From Bradyrhizobium mercantei (GTDB lineage Bacteria; Pseudomonadota; Alphaproteobacteria; Rhizobiales; Xanthobacteraceae), in NCBI RefSeq assembly GCF_001982635.1, contig NZ_MKFI01000001.1, forward strand, positions 1,320,891 to 1,384,890: 64,000 nt of DNA, in the 5' to 3' direction. Positions 45,794 through 53,682 of the stretch are shown piece after piece; within the stretch, counting starts at the first letter, position 1, and each line of letters begins with the position of its first letter. The position numbers were made by a program, and so were the translations under genes. The notes under the pieces were generated by a model, which saw only the letters and a list, made by a program, of their open reading frames with translations, was not told where the DNA came from and ran no database searches.

Positions 45794-46948
45794 TTAAGCC
45801 GAGTACACTTCCACTCCGTAAGGTACCAGCTTCGCTTTCACTTGATCGAAATAGACTGGACTGATCGCCAATGCCACGTGTCGAATTCCCAATTCCTTGA
45901 TCTTGTCGAGACCGCCCACCGGCCGTCCGTGCAAGCCGCTGCCCCATGTGGAGCGGTTTTCATCGAGATAGGCTGCGATCTTCGCGCCGTCGAAGCCAAG
46001 GTAGAACGGCGCAAACAAGCCCGACGATCCCAGGCCAAAGATGGCAAACGGCTCCCCGGAGGCATCAGCTGCCTTGCGGCACTTGTCGATCGCGTCCATC
46101 GCGCTTTTGGCCACCAGCCCGTTTTGATCGACGATGCTCCGGTTCAGTTCGGCCACATCCACCATGTGCGGCTTCGCGCTACCGACCTTCCTTAGCAGAA
46201 CAAAGATCGGCACACCTGCCTCTTTTGAAGACACCACATCAAATCCCGCGGCGTGCGCCAGCGCTTCCAATGTATGCAGCGTCAGCTTCGAAAGGTGATC
46301 TGCGCAAAACAGGTCGTTCGGGTTCTTCGCAAAATTTGGAACGCGAATGTAGAAATGCCCGTCCTCCTTGAGGCGCTGCTGCGCCCACTGCAACATGTCG
46401 AGCGGGTTTTCGACATGCTCCAGGACGCCCAAGGCCACGATCAGATCGAAGCTCCGCGCCTCGGCGTCGAAGTCCTTGTAGTCGCAACGCTTGAGCCGGG
46501 CCGCGGGAAACCGCTTCTGCAGCACGTCGAATGCCGAGCTCGGCTCGAACGCAGCCGCGCGCCAATCGCGGGATTCGTCGAGAAAATGCCCGAGGAAATC
46601 GCCCTTTCCGGCACCGATCTCCAGAACCGATCCGTCAGCCGGCAGATTGGTCATTTCCCTCAGAATCTGATGCGTGCGCTCGGCTTGAGAGATCGGAGCC
46701 GGACCCGAGAAGCTCTGGATTGCCGCATCCGGGCTCTTCATCATCAGATTGTAGCTATCCTTGTAGAAGGCTTCGGCCCGTCCCCTGGTCCCACCGGCGT
46801 TGAATATCAGGCCGCATCCGTTGCACAGCCGGTTGTCCAGCGATGCATCGCGAAGCACCATCATGTCGGACGTGATGCATGTGCCCGAAAAAGACGGGTA
46901 GATGTCGTCAAGCTGCGTCGATGTGCACACCGGACATTGCGCTGTCAT
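45794..46948 (-). CDS. Three-domain SAM-dependent C-methyltransferase-like protein
   Basis: A 384-aa protein with the layout of sugar C-methyltransferases such as TylC3. An N-terminal zinc site has Cys5, Cys8, Cys42 and Cys45. The central Rossmann methyltransferase has motif I SVLEIGAGKGDFLGHFL (108-122) and LGVLEHVENPLDML. A C-terminal domain has its own nucleotide-like fold (FAIFGLGSSGLFAPFYL, GRPVGGLDKIKELGI). It could methylate a deoxy-ketosugar, but without an obvious 3-ketosugar partner the target is open. The ATG has AAGGAG upstream. Confidence 0.87.
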   Translation of the reverse strand: MTAQCPVCTSTQLDDIYPSFSGTCITSDMMVLRDASLDNRLCNGCGLIFNAGGTRGRAEAFYKDSYNLMMKSPDAAIQSFSGPAPISQAERTHQILREMTNLPADGSVLEIGAGKGDFLGHFLDESRDWRAAAFEPSSAFDVLQKRFPAARLKRCDYKDFDAEARSFDLIVALGVLEHVENPLDMLQWAQQRLKEDGHFYIRVPNFAKNPNDLFCADHLSKLTLHTLEALAHAAGFDVVSSKEAGVPIFVLLRKVGSAKPHMVDVAELNRSIVDQNGLVAKSAMDAIDKCRKAADASGEPFAIFGLGSSGLFAPFYLGFDGAKIAAYLDENRSTWGSGLHGRPVGGLDKIKELGIRHVALAISPVYFDQVKAKLVPYGVEVYSA

Positions 46949-46998
46949 AAGCCTACTCCTTGTTGATCCGCCGCCTTCGGTCGAGTTCAGAACGCCAC

Positions 46999-48054
46999 TT
47001 AGCCGATCGCATGCTCTTGCAAGCCCCGCAGGACCATCATTTCCTTGTACGGAAACCGGACCGGGATGTTCTCTCCGTAGACGTCCCTTCGAACGAGAAC
47101 GTCGGGTTCGTTGTATCCGGCCATCGCCCTCAGCGAGGTCGTTCCCGAAAACCTGGGATTGATCTCAAACGGAATCACGGCGCCGTCCACTAGACGACAT
47201 TGCACGTTGATCGGAGCGCGCGGTGAAAGGGACCCGGCGATCTTCTCGCACGCATTTCGCACATCAGGCCAGTCGGCAATGTGCCCCTGAGAAATGCCGG
47301 TCGATATCACAAGGCGCGACCCGAGATCGGGACGGCCCGACCGGTTGGGAACCTGGGTACGGATCGTCAGGGCGTTGTTGATGACGCGCTTGATCGCAAT
47401 CGAGTTGAGCAGGACGCCGTCCGCACCGAACAGCACGCCGACCGTATATTCGTCGTCGGAGGTTCCGATGTATTCCTGGATGATGAAGGTTTTGCAGGTT
47501 GCAAGCAGGTATCGCGAGAACGCCAGCAGTTCTTCGCGCGACTGAACGATGAAAACATTCGCCGAGCCGCCGCCACCCACCGATGGCTTGAGGATCGCCG
47601 GGAGGGTTTCCCATTGGTCGAGATCCGGCAACGCGCGGACTTCCATGAAGTTCGGCGTCGTAAATCCACACGAGGCCAGGTGAGCCATTGTCTTGGTCTT
47701 GTCCTGGCACACGTCAAGAACGCTCGGTGGATTTACCGGCACGTACAGGCCATCGGCCTCGAGTGCGGGTCTCGCCTGGCTCAGAACAGCCATCTCGGGT
47801 TCCGATCCATGAAAGACGGCAACGCACTTTTCCGACAGGGCCAGCGATCGCAGCTCGTCCAGATAGGCGGGGTCGTTGGCCCGCGGCAGCCGCACGAATT
47901 TATCGACCAGGTTTCGGTTGGCGCAGAGATCGCTGACGTCTGTGCCCACGATGTCGTATTCGATCTCGCCCAACCGGAGAGCCTTGAGTATCTGCTCGCC
48001 GTGCCCACCTCCGCCGATCCCCGTCAGCAGAACCTTTGCCCGCCTGCTCTTCAA
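46999..48054 (-). CDS. ATP-grasp ligase family protein
   Basis: A 351-aa ATP-grasp protein of the carbamoyl-phosphate-synthase-like type. Residues 1-110 form a pre-ATP-grasp Rossmann domain (VLLTGIGGGGHGEQILKAL). The ATP-binding domain shows DKTKTMAHLASCGFTTPNF, ILKPSVGGGGSANVFIV, TFIIQEYIGTSDDEYTVGVL and the metal-binding IPFEINPRFSGTTSLRAMAG. Such enzymes join a carboxylate to an amine through an acyl phosphate. The TTG start overlaps the phosphoesterase stop in TTGA, with GAGGGA upstream. In this setting it may add an amino acid or similar group to a sugar acid. Confidence 0.87.
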   Translation of the reverse strand: MKSRRAKVLLTGIGGGGHGEQILKALRLGEIEYDIVGTDVSDLCANRNLVDKFVRLPRANDPAYLDELRSLALSEKCVAVFHGSEPEMAVLSQARPALEADGLYVPVNPPSVLDVCQDKTKTMAHLASCGFTTPNFMEVRALPDLDQWETLPAILKPSVGGGGSANVFIVQSREELLAFSRYLLATCKTFIIQEYIGTSDDEYTVGVLFGADGVLLNSIAIKRVINNALTIRTQVPNRSGRPDLGSRLVISTGISQGHIADWPDVRNACEKIAGSLSPRAPINVQCRLVDGAVIPFEINPRFSGTTSLRAMAGYNEPDVLVRRDVYGENIPVRFPYKEMMVLRGLQEHAIG

Positions 48055-48746
48055 GACTTTCCCTCACTCACTTCGAAATTGGCGCATCTCTCGAGCAGCG
48101 AAGCAACCGGCGGCGCCAGCGAGTAGCGCGACAGGATTCGACGGCACGGGCCCGAAATATCGAACCGGATGATCTTGGCGGCCCGCTCGTTTGCATCGAA
48201 GATGCAGACCGATCCCCGCAGGTCGCTTCCTCGCGGAAGGCCGCAGCTCCCTACATTGACAAAGAGCTTTTCCGCGTGCCGGCGCACGAAAGGATGGTGC
48301 GTATGTCCCATGAAGACGACATCCGCGTCGACCTCCGCAAAATCCGACAGGCTGCTGTCCGGATAGACATAGCCTTCCAGGGGGTCCTTCGGGCTGCCAT
48401 GCACGAACAGCAGCGCTCCACGCTCATCGCGGACGGTCAGTTGCGACGGCCAGCTCCGGACAAAGTCGCGCTCATCGTCGCTCAGCAAGGCAAACGTCTC
48501 ACGATGACGATAGATGGCATCGCGCTCCGCACTCGCGGCCTGCCGCACCAGCATGTCATCGTGATTTCCCTTCACGACCGGGATGCCGCTGGCCCGAAGT
48601 GCGCTGACAACTCCCGTCTCCGGGATATAGCCCACTGAATCTCCGAGAAAGTAGATCGCATCAGCTTTCGCATCCGCCAGGATGTTCAGCGCCAGCTCGA
48701 ACGCTTCGACATTGCCATGCGCGTCGGACAGGATTCCGAGCCGCAT
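48051..48746 (-). CDS. Metallophosphoesterase (YfcE/MJ0936 type)
   Basis: A 231-aa calcineurin-like phosphoesterase. The metal motifs are MRLGILSDAHGNVEAF, FLGDSVGYIP, VVKGNHDDMLV, LFVHGSPKDPLEGY and VFMGHTHHPFVRR, in the right order with all expected Asp/His/Asn residues. The ATG at 48746 lies two bases after the stop of the NodB-fold gene, and its end overlaps the ATP-grasp gene by 4 bases. A sugar-phosphate or nucleotide-sugar substrate would fit the neighbourhood but is not shown by sequence. Confidence 0.88.
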   Translation of the reverse strand: MRLGILSDAHGNVEAFELALNILADAKADAIYFLGDSVGYIPETGVVSALRASGIPVVKGNHDDMLVRQAASAERDAIYRHRETFALLSDDERDFVRSWPSQLTVRDERGALLFVHGSPKDPLEGYVYPDSSLSDFAEVDADVVFMGHTHHPFVRRHAEKLFVNVGSCGLPRGSDLRGSVCIFDANERAAKIIRFDISGPCRRILSRYSLAPPVASLLERCANFEVSEGKS

Positions 48747-48748
48747 AT

Positions 48749-50194
48749 TCAAGCGCTCCGTCGACGGAAGATCGACGGCCAGGAGGACGGCCGGAAGAGC
48801 GCCGGCCGCGGGCCGGGCTCACGCTGCTCCGGACCAGCTTCGCCCTGCTCCGAACCAGGCGCGTGCTGTTCCGGACGCCGCTCGAACCATTCGAAGCATT
48901 CGCTCAGCGTCCATGGAACGAAGCCGTCCTCGACGAGCTTGCAAACTGCGCGATGCATTCCGCGGGTCTTATCGATATTCTCCGGGTGCAGATTGACGAC
49001 AATCACCCCGGGGACCTCGCTGTTCCGGATATCGTCCGCTAGTCCGAGAATGCAATCCGCCGATTGATGATCATCCCAGCCGTGCACGAACACGACCCCG
49101 TCGCCGATGGCGGTCAGAATGCTCCAGTGGTCCGTCAGCTTGTCGTCGAGCAGAAGCTTCGCAGGCAGCAGCGAGCCATTGAGCATGCGACCGTCAAACC
49201 CGGGCAGATTGGAGCTACCGTTCACGCCGTGCGCGTTCCACGGCTTGGCATGCTCCCAGTAGCCGTCGTTCAGAAATCCATGGTTTCGGACAGTCCGCGT
49301 GTCCTCTCCCGTCAGCTGCTTGAACCACACCGCCTGCTCCGAGAACAGCGAGGCGTATTTGTGCGGCTCTTCGAGCGCATCGGGATGCAGGCCAAGCTCG
49401 ACGGGCCCGCGCGACTTGAGTTCGCCCAAGGTCCCCGGTGTGTGCCTGGTGAGGGGGTGGAGAAAATACGTGACCGGCAGTGAACCGAGCGCGTCCCGCT
49501 GTTGACGATACCGATCCAGCCCCGCCTGATCGTCATCGCCGGTGATGACGATTGCCCCCTGCGCTCCATTCGGCAGCATTGGAAGCCTGGTCTCACCGCA
49601 CAGACGCGCCAGCGCGTCCGCCAGGACCTCGCACCACCAGTCCGCATGCCGCTCGCGCGGACCTTCACCGGCGAGCTGACCTTCGAACAGATAGTTCGGC
49701 CGCTCGCCTGCAAAGCCCCACATGGGCTCGGTAGGCCGCTTGCTAGCGGCTTCGGGGTCCCCCTGACGATACCGAACGAGGTCAGACGCAAGATCGGTGC
49801 CTACGAAGATGATCGAAGCCGCATTATCCATCTGTCGATGGAGCCATACCGGTGCGCCGTCGCTATCTGATACCACGGACGTCCCAACTGCAGAATTGAA
49901 TCGCAGATGCGGATGCAATGTCCGCAACCGCCTCCATGGCTTCGGTCCTGCAAGGTCCGCGCTGAGCACTGCGGGCGAACCCGCTCCGCTGTCATCGACC
50001 GTCGCCTCGAACGCCCGGACAAATCCCTTATCCGGAAGGACAGCCACCACTGTCGTCCCGCATTCGAGAGCTTTGCTTGCCAAACCCAGATCGGCCTCGG
50101 CGGCTCGATACAGAATGACTGGTGCATCCTTCCCGACTGCGCAACAGCCGAATATCTTCAGGTGGTGCGCTATCCAGTCACGGCCCGCATTCAT
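48749..50194 (-). CDS. Polysaccharide-deacetylase (NodB)-fold-like protein
   Basis: A 481-aa protein. About residues 1-190 form a region I do not recognise (VILYRAAEADLGLASKAL, IIFVGTDLASDLVRY). From about residue 210 a NodB-like barrel begins: GAIVITGDDDQAGLDRY with an Asp cluster, VTYFLHPLTRHT, VELGLHPDALEE and VRNHGFLNDGYW supply candidate metal-binding Asp and His residues. The last 40 residues are a low-complexity Pro/Glu/Gln tail. The ATG at 50194 overlaps the methyltransferase stop as ATGA, which fixes the start. Deacetylase activity is plausible but unproven. Confidence 0.7.
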   Translation of the reverse strand: MNAGRDWIAHHLKIFGCCAVGKDAPVILYRAAEADLGLASKALECGTTVVAVLPDKGFVRAFEATVDDSGAGSPAVLSADLAGPKPWRRLRTLHPHLRFNSAVGTSVVSDSDGAPVWLHRQMDNAASIIFVGTDLASDLVRYRQGDPEAASKRPTEPMWGFAGERPNYLFEGQLAGEGPRERHADWWCEVLADALARLCGETRLPMLPNGAQGAIVITGDDDQAGLDRYRQQRDALGSLPVTYFLHPLTRHTPGTLGELKSRGPVELGLHPDALEEPHKYASLFSEQAVWFKQLTGEDTRTVRNHGFLNDGYWEHAKPWNAHGVNGSSNLPGFDGRMLNGSLLPAKLLLDDKLTDHWSILTAIGDGVVFVHGWDDHQSADCILGLADDIRNSEVPGVIVVNLHPENIDKTRGMHRAVCKLVEDGFVPWTLSECFEWFERRPEQHAPGSEQGEAGPEQREPGPRPALFRPSSWPSIFRRRSA

Positions 50195-50913
50195 CGACGT
50201 ATCGCGGCTGCAACCACGTTCACGCGGTACCGAGCCGGCGTCCATCTGGATAATGCATCCTGAGCGGATATCGAGACAGGTCCATTGACGAGGTACCACC
50301 ACAGAACGGGAAGAATTGGCGGAAAGAATCCGTAGGAGAATGTCGACGAAACATCGAAGCCCGAGGACCGAAGAAAGTCGGCAAGTTCCTGCTCTGAATA
50401 GGTGCTGACGGTGGCCGGATCGATATTCCTGCCCCGAACCAGGCGAAACAAGTTTGTCCGGTTGACCGACCGGACGAGCAGCCGCCCGCCCGGCTTTAGA
50501 ACGCGAAAGATCTCTGCGAACGCCAGCTTGGGGTCCTTGAAGTAGAGCAATGCGCCAAGGCAGGCCACCGCATCAAAAGAACCATCGGGATAGCGAAGCT
50601 TTTCGGCAAAGACTCCTTCTTCCCATGTAACGTTGCAATGCTTGCTGATGATCTCCCAGGACGGAAACCGGTGCGGATCGGCTCCGACGACATCCCAGCC
50701 CAGGTTGGCAAGCAACGCCACATAACGCCCAGGCCCGCATCCGATCTCGAGTACGCGCCCCGGTCCCGATCCAAGCAAGTCACCGACGCATGCATAGTAT
50801 GGATCCCTGGCCACAGCACGAGCGTAGCTCTGGTCGCTTGCCAGACGCGCGAGCTCGTCTCGCTGGTGCGCACGAACCTTGTCCCAGGACTTTTCGCTCA
50901 ACTCAAATTTCAT
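50191..50913 (-). CDS. Class I SAM-dependent methyltransferase
   Basis: A 240-aa methyltransferase. Motif I is GRVLEIGCGPGRYVALLA (near residue 52-69), followed by VVGADPHRF, DGSFDAVACLGALLYFKDP and LKPGGRLLVRSV. A hydrophobic patch near the C-terminus (YGFFPPILPVLWWYLV) suggests membrane contact or a lipid-linked acceptor. It overlaps wzt by 11 bases upstream and the NodB-fold gene by 4 downstream, placing it in the export/decoration block. Methylation of the chain end, as in ABC-exported O-antigens, is a reasonable idea only. Confidence 0.87.
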   Translation of the reverse strand: MKFELSEKSWDKVRAHQRDELARLASDQSYARAVARDPYYACVGDLLGSGPGRVLEIGCGPGRYVALLANLGWDVVGADPHRFPSWEIISKHCNVTWEEGVFAEKLRYPDGSFDAVACLGALLYFKDPKLAFAEIFRVLKPGGRLLVRSVNRTNLFRLVRGRNIDPATVSTYSEQELADFLRSSGFDVSSTFSYGFFPPILPVLWWYLVNGPVSISAQDALSRWTPARYRVNVVAAAIRR

Positions 50914-52663
50914 CGACCCTCACTGGGAACAGTTTTGCCACGACGCCGCAATCGAGGTCATGGTCTGATCGGTTGATCCGGAACGAGAGCGCGTTCACAA
51001 GACGCTGGAACACCTGCGAATAGGGATAGTTTTCCGGGAACTTCCAGCCGTCCGCCACATAGGCGTTGACGAAATACTCGCCGGCCCCAAACACATTGTC
51101 CTCAAACTTGAAAGTCACCCTGCGGCGGCCCTTGCCTTCGTAGATGTTGGCACCTGCCATTCCGGACGACTGCCAATAGACATAGGTGCCATCCATTCGG
51201 CTGATCTTGATGCCGACGTCGGCGACAGGGACGCTCTCGTTGAACTCGGTGTCGATGACGATTTCGAACCCTTCCCGCTCCATGACCGAATGCGCGGATT
51301 TTCCGGAGACACGCATTTCGACATGCGTAATTTCGACTTCACTCTTTGCCTGTTTGAGCAGACTTTCACGGAGTTGGAACGCGATTTCCTCGTCGGGCAA
51401 CTGAATTTCGACGCGAAAGTCAAGCCGTTGCCAGCCGTCGTTCAGGTCGGTCTTTTTCAGCAGCGCCGCCTGCTTCCAGGCACCGGCACGAAGATCAAGC
51501 ACTTCGACCGCAAGCGCCTCCGTCTCTTGCGAAGCAACGTCGAGCGACACGTTCAGAGCCGTGATTGCTGAGGGTGCGGCCAGCGCGAGTTCGTGGCCGA
51601 TGACGATTTGCCCTCCCGGATTACGGCCCGAGGCACGCTGCAATATCCGGCACTCCGCGCCATACCGCTCGTGCAGTCGCCCCCATTCGCTCGACAGCAA
51701 ATCGAGCGAGCCGCCACCATCAGCTTCATCCGACGCGATCGTCAGCGGAAGCTTGACGTCAAGCCCCGCGAGCTCGTTCACGATTCTCGCTTCCTTGACA
51801 TAGTGCGTCGTGGAAAAGCGCAAGCCGTTTGACGGGACGATGCGAAGGCGCAACGCTTCCCCACCCATCTCGCCAGGGGACGGCTTGGATGACACAACCA
51901 TCCCTGCCTGAATGGCCTTGCCTCTAGTCGCTTCGTCCTCGCTCCGACGATAGTCGAGCTCATACTTGGCCAACACCGACTGCGCATCTCCCGCTGCGCG
52001 AATGCCGCCGTTCTGCATCCAGATGACGTTGGAGCACATCTGCTGAACAGCGGCGATCGAGTGACTTACAAGCACGAAGGCTCGACCTCGCGCGCAGAAT
52101 TCCTGCATGCGCCGGTGCGCCTTTGCGGCAAAGTACCCGTCACCCGTGCCGAGCACTTCATCGACGATGAGAATCTCCGGCTCCGTGGCTGTCGCGATTG
52201 CGAAAGAGAGACGCGCGCCCATGCCGGTCGAATATGTCTTGACCGGCTGATGAATGAACGCCCCCAGCTCCGTGAAATCAACGATATCTTCGATAGCTCG
52301 GCTGATCGCTGAGCGGGACATCCCCTGCAGAAGTAGGTTGAAGCGGATGTTTTCGAGCCCGCTCGAGCTTTCGTTCCACGCCGGCACCATGCTGAGCAGG
52401 GATGAAATTCTTCCATCCACGCGTACGCGTCCACTCGTGGGCGTCAGATTGCCTGCGATGACCTTGAGCAGCGTGCTTTTCCCCGCGCCGTTAGGCCCGA
52501 CAATCCCAACACGCTCCCCCTCTCCAATCTTGAGGGAGACATCGCGAAGAGCCCAGAACTTGTCGTGCCGACGACCGCCGAATAGCGCTTCGCGCAGGAC
52601 GTCGGTCGGCTTGCTGTACAGCTTGTAGGCGACACTCAGGCCCTCGACTGTGATTACACTCAT
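50903..52663 (-). CDS. wzt: ABC transporter ATP-binding protein with extended carbohydrate-binding C-terminus (Wzt family)
   Basis: A 586-aa protein. The ATPase (1-240) has Walker A GPNGAGKST (56-64), the polysaccharide-exporter signature TYSTGMGARLSFA (143-155) and Walker B ILIVDEVLGTGDG. The C-terminal half is about 345 residues, longer than in the E. coli O9a Wzt. Residues 271-455 look like an added beta-sandwich (jelly-roll) module, and 460-580 match the Wzt C-terminal glycan-binding domain (FEIVIDTEFNESVPVADVGI, FGAGEYFVNAYV). The start at 52663 overlaps the wzm stop in ATGA. It energises export of the finished glycan. Confidence 0.93.
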   Translation of the reverse strand: MSVITVEGLSVAYKLYSKPTDVLREALFGGRRHDKFWALRDVSLKIGEGERVGIVGPNGAGKSTLLKVIAGNLTPTSGRVRVDGRISSLLSMVPAWNESSSGLENIRFNLLLQGMSRSAISRAIEDIVDFTELGAFIHQPVKTYSTGMGARLSFAIATATEPEILIVDEVLGTGDGYFAAKAHRRMQEFCARGRAFVLVSHSIAAVQQMCSNVIWMQNGGIRAAGDAQSVLAKYELDYRRSEDEATRGKAIQAGMVVSSKPSPGEMGGEALRLRIVPSNGLRFSTTHYVKEARIVNELAGLDVKLPLTIASDEADGGGSLDLLSSEWGRLHERYGAECRILQRASGRNPGGQIVIGHELALAAPSAITALNVSLDVASQETEALAVEVLDLRAGAWKQAALLKKTDLNDGWQRLDFRVEIQLPDEEIAFQLRESLLKQAKSEVEITHVEMRVSGKSAHSVMEREGFEIVIDTEFNESVPVADVGIKISRMDGTYVYWQSSGMAGANIYEGKGRRRVTFKFEDNVFGAGEYFVNAYVADGWKFPENYPYSQVFQRLVNALSFRINRSDHDLDCGVVAKLFPVRVDEI

Positions 52664-53544
52664 CACAGGACCTTGCCGAAAGAAGGCTTCAGGGTTTGAA
52701 ACAATCGATATCCCAGGCCAAAACAAGCCAGGGACATCAAAGCAAAGACGATCCAGGCGTATGGGTGTTCGAACCGCCCAAAGTAGAGGGTGTCCTGATA
52801 AACCCAGATGAACGCACTGAGGGGATTGAGTTGGATCACGGGTCGAAAGAGCGCAGGTGCCCAGCTAGGCAAATAAACGATCGGCAGCACATAGACGCCG
52901 GCCGATACCAGAACGACGGCGATATCCTTCATATCCCGGACAAACACACCGATTGCCGAGAGGGTCCAACCCAGTCCGATGAAAAACAATATGCTCAGCG
53001 CCAGGACGACGGGCAACAGAACGAAGGTCGGCGGCAGAGTGTGATAGCTTGCGAGGATGTAGATGGTGATGACCGAGATTCCCACCGCCCAAAACACCAT
53101 CGCGATCAGCACATCCTTCACCACCAGTATCTCTGCCTGGAACGTGAATTGCTTAACGAGATTGGCGCTGCCGACTACCGATGCACATAGGCCAGGCAGC
53201 ATGGCACTGAGCGTCAGCCACGGGACGAGCCCCGATAGAATGTACGTCGTATAGTCTCGCGGCAGTTCCAGGGTGCCGCCGATCCGCTGCTGAAAGACGA
53301 CCCCGAAAATAAAGATGTAAACAGCCATCTGGAAGACGGGGTGACCGACGATCCAGAAAGCGCCGGCAAATTGACCCGCGTACCGCATCCGGAGTTCGCG
53401 CGACGCCATCGCCCCCGCCAAATTGCGGGTCGTCCACAGCAGATTGAGCGCGCTTGCCAAGTCGGCGATGAACCGCTTCGGGTGGAGCGCTGCGATAAAT
53501 CCGATCCGATGCGATTGCGCATCGAGTTCGCTTTCGTATTCCAT
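52663..53544 (-). CDS. wzm: ABC-2 type polysaccharide export permease (Wzm family)
   Basis: A 293-aa inner-membrane permease with six predicted helices. An amphipathic N-terminal region (LNLLWTTRNLAGAMASRELRMRYAG-like, before helix 1) precedes FWIVGHPVFQMAVYIFIFG, and the C-terminal part has IQLNPLSAFIWVYQDTLYFG, a hallmark of the family. The ATG at 53544 is used; a TTG three codons upstream is possible. It forms the membrane channel with Wzt, directly downstream with a 1-base overlap. Export is to the periplasm on an undecaprenyl carrier in known systems. Confidence 0.94.
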   Translation of the reverse strand: MEYESELDAQSHRIGFIAALHPKRFIADLASALNLLWTTRNLAGAMASRELRMRYAGQFAGAFWIVGHPVFQMAVYIFIFGVVFQQRIGGTLELPRDYTTYILSGLVPWLTLSAMLPGLCASVVGSANLVKQFTFQAEILVVKDVLIAMVFWAVGISVITIYILASYHTLPPTFVLLPVVLALSILFFIGLGWTLSAIGVFVRDMKDIAVVLVSAGVYVLPIVYLPSWAPALFRPVIQLNPLSAFIWVYQDTLYFGRFEHPYAWIVFALMSLACFGLGYRLFQTLKPSFGKVL

Positions 53545-53682
53545 CAGAGACAAGCTTCCATAGACCGCTCAGGATTGCGCGATGGCAAAACGACCGCATG
53601 CTTCCCCTCCTTCCAAGTGACCATCGACGATCTGATGGCTGGAAGGAAATGATTCATTGTCTTGAGCCGTGCGCCCGAAGTT

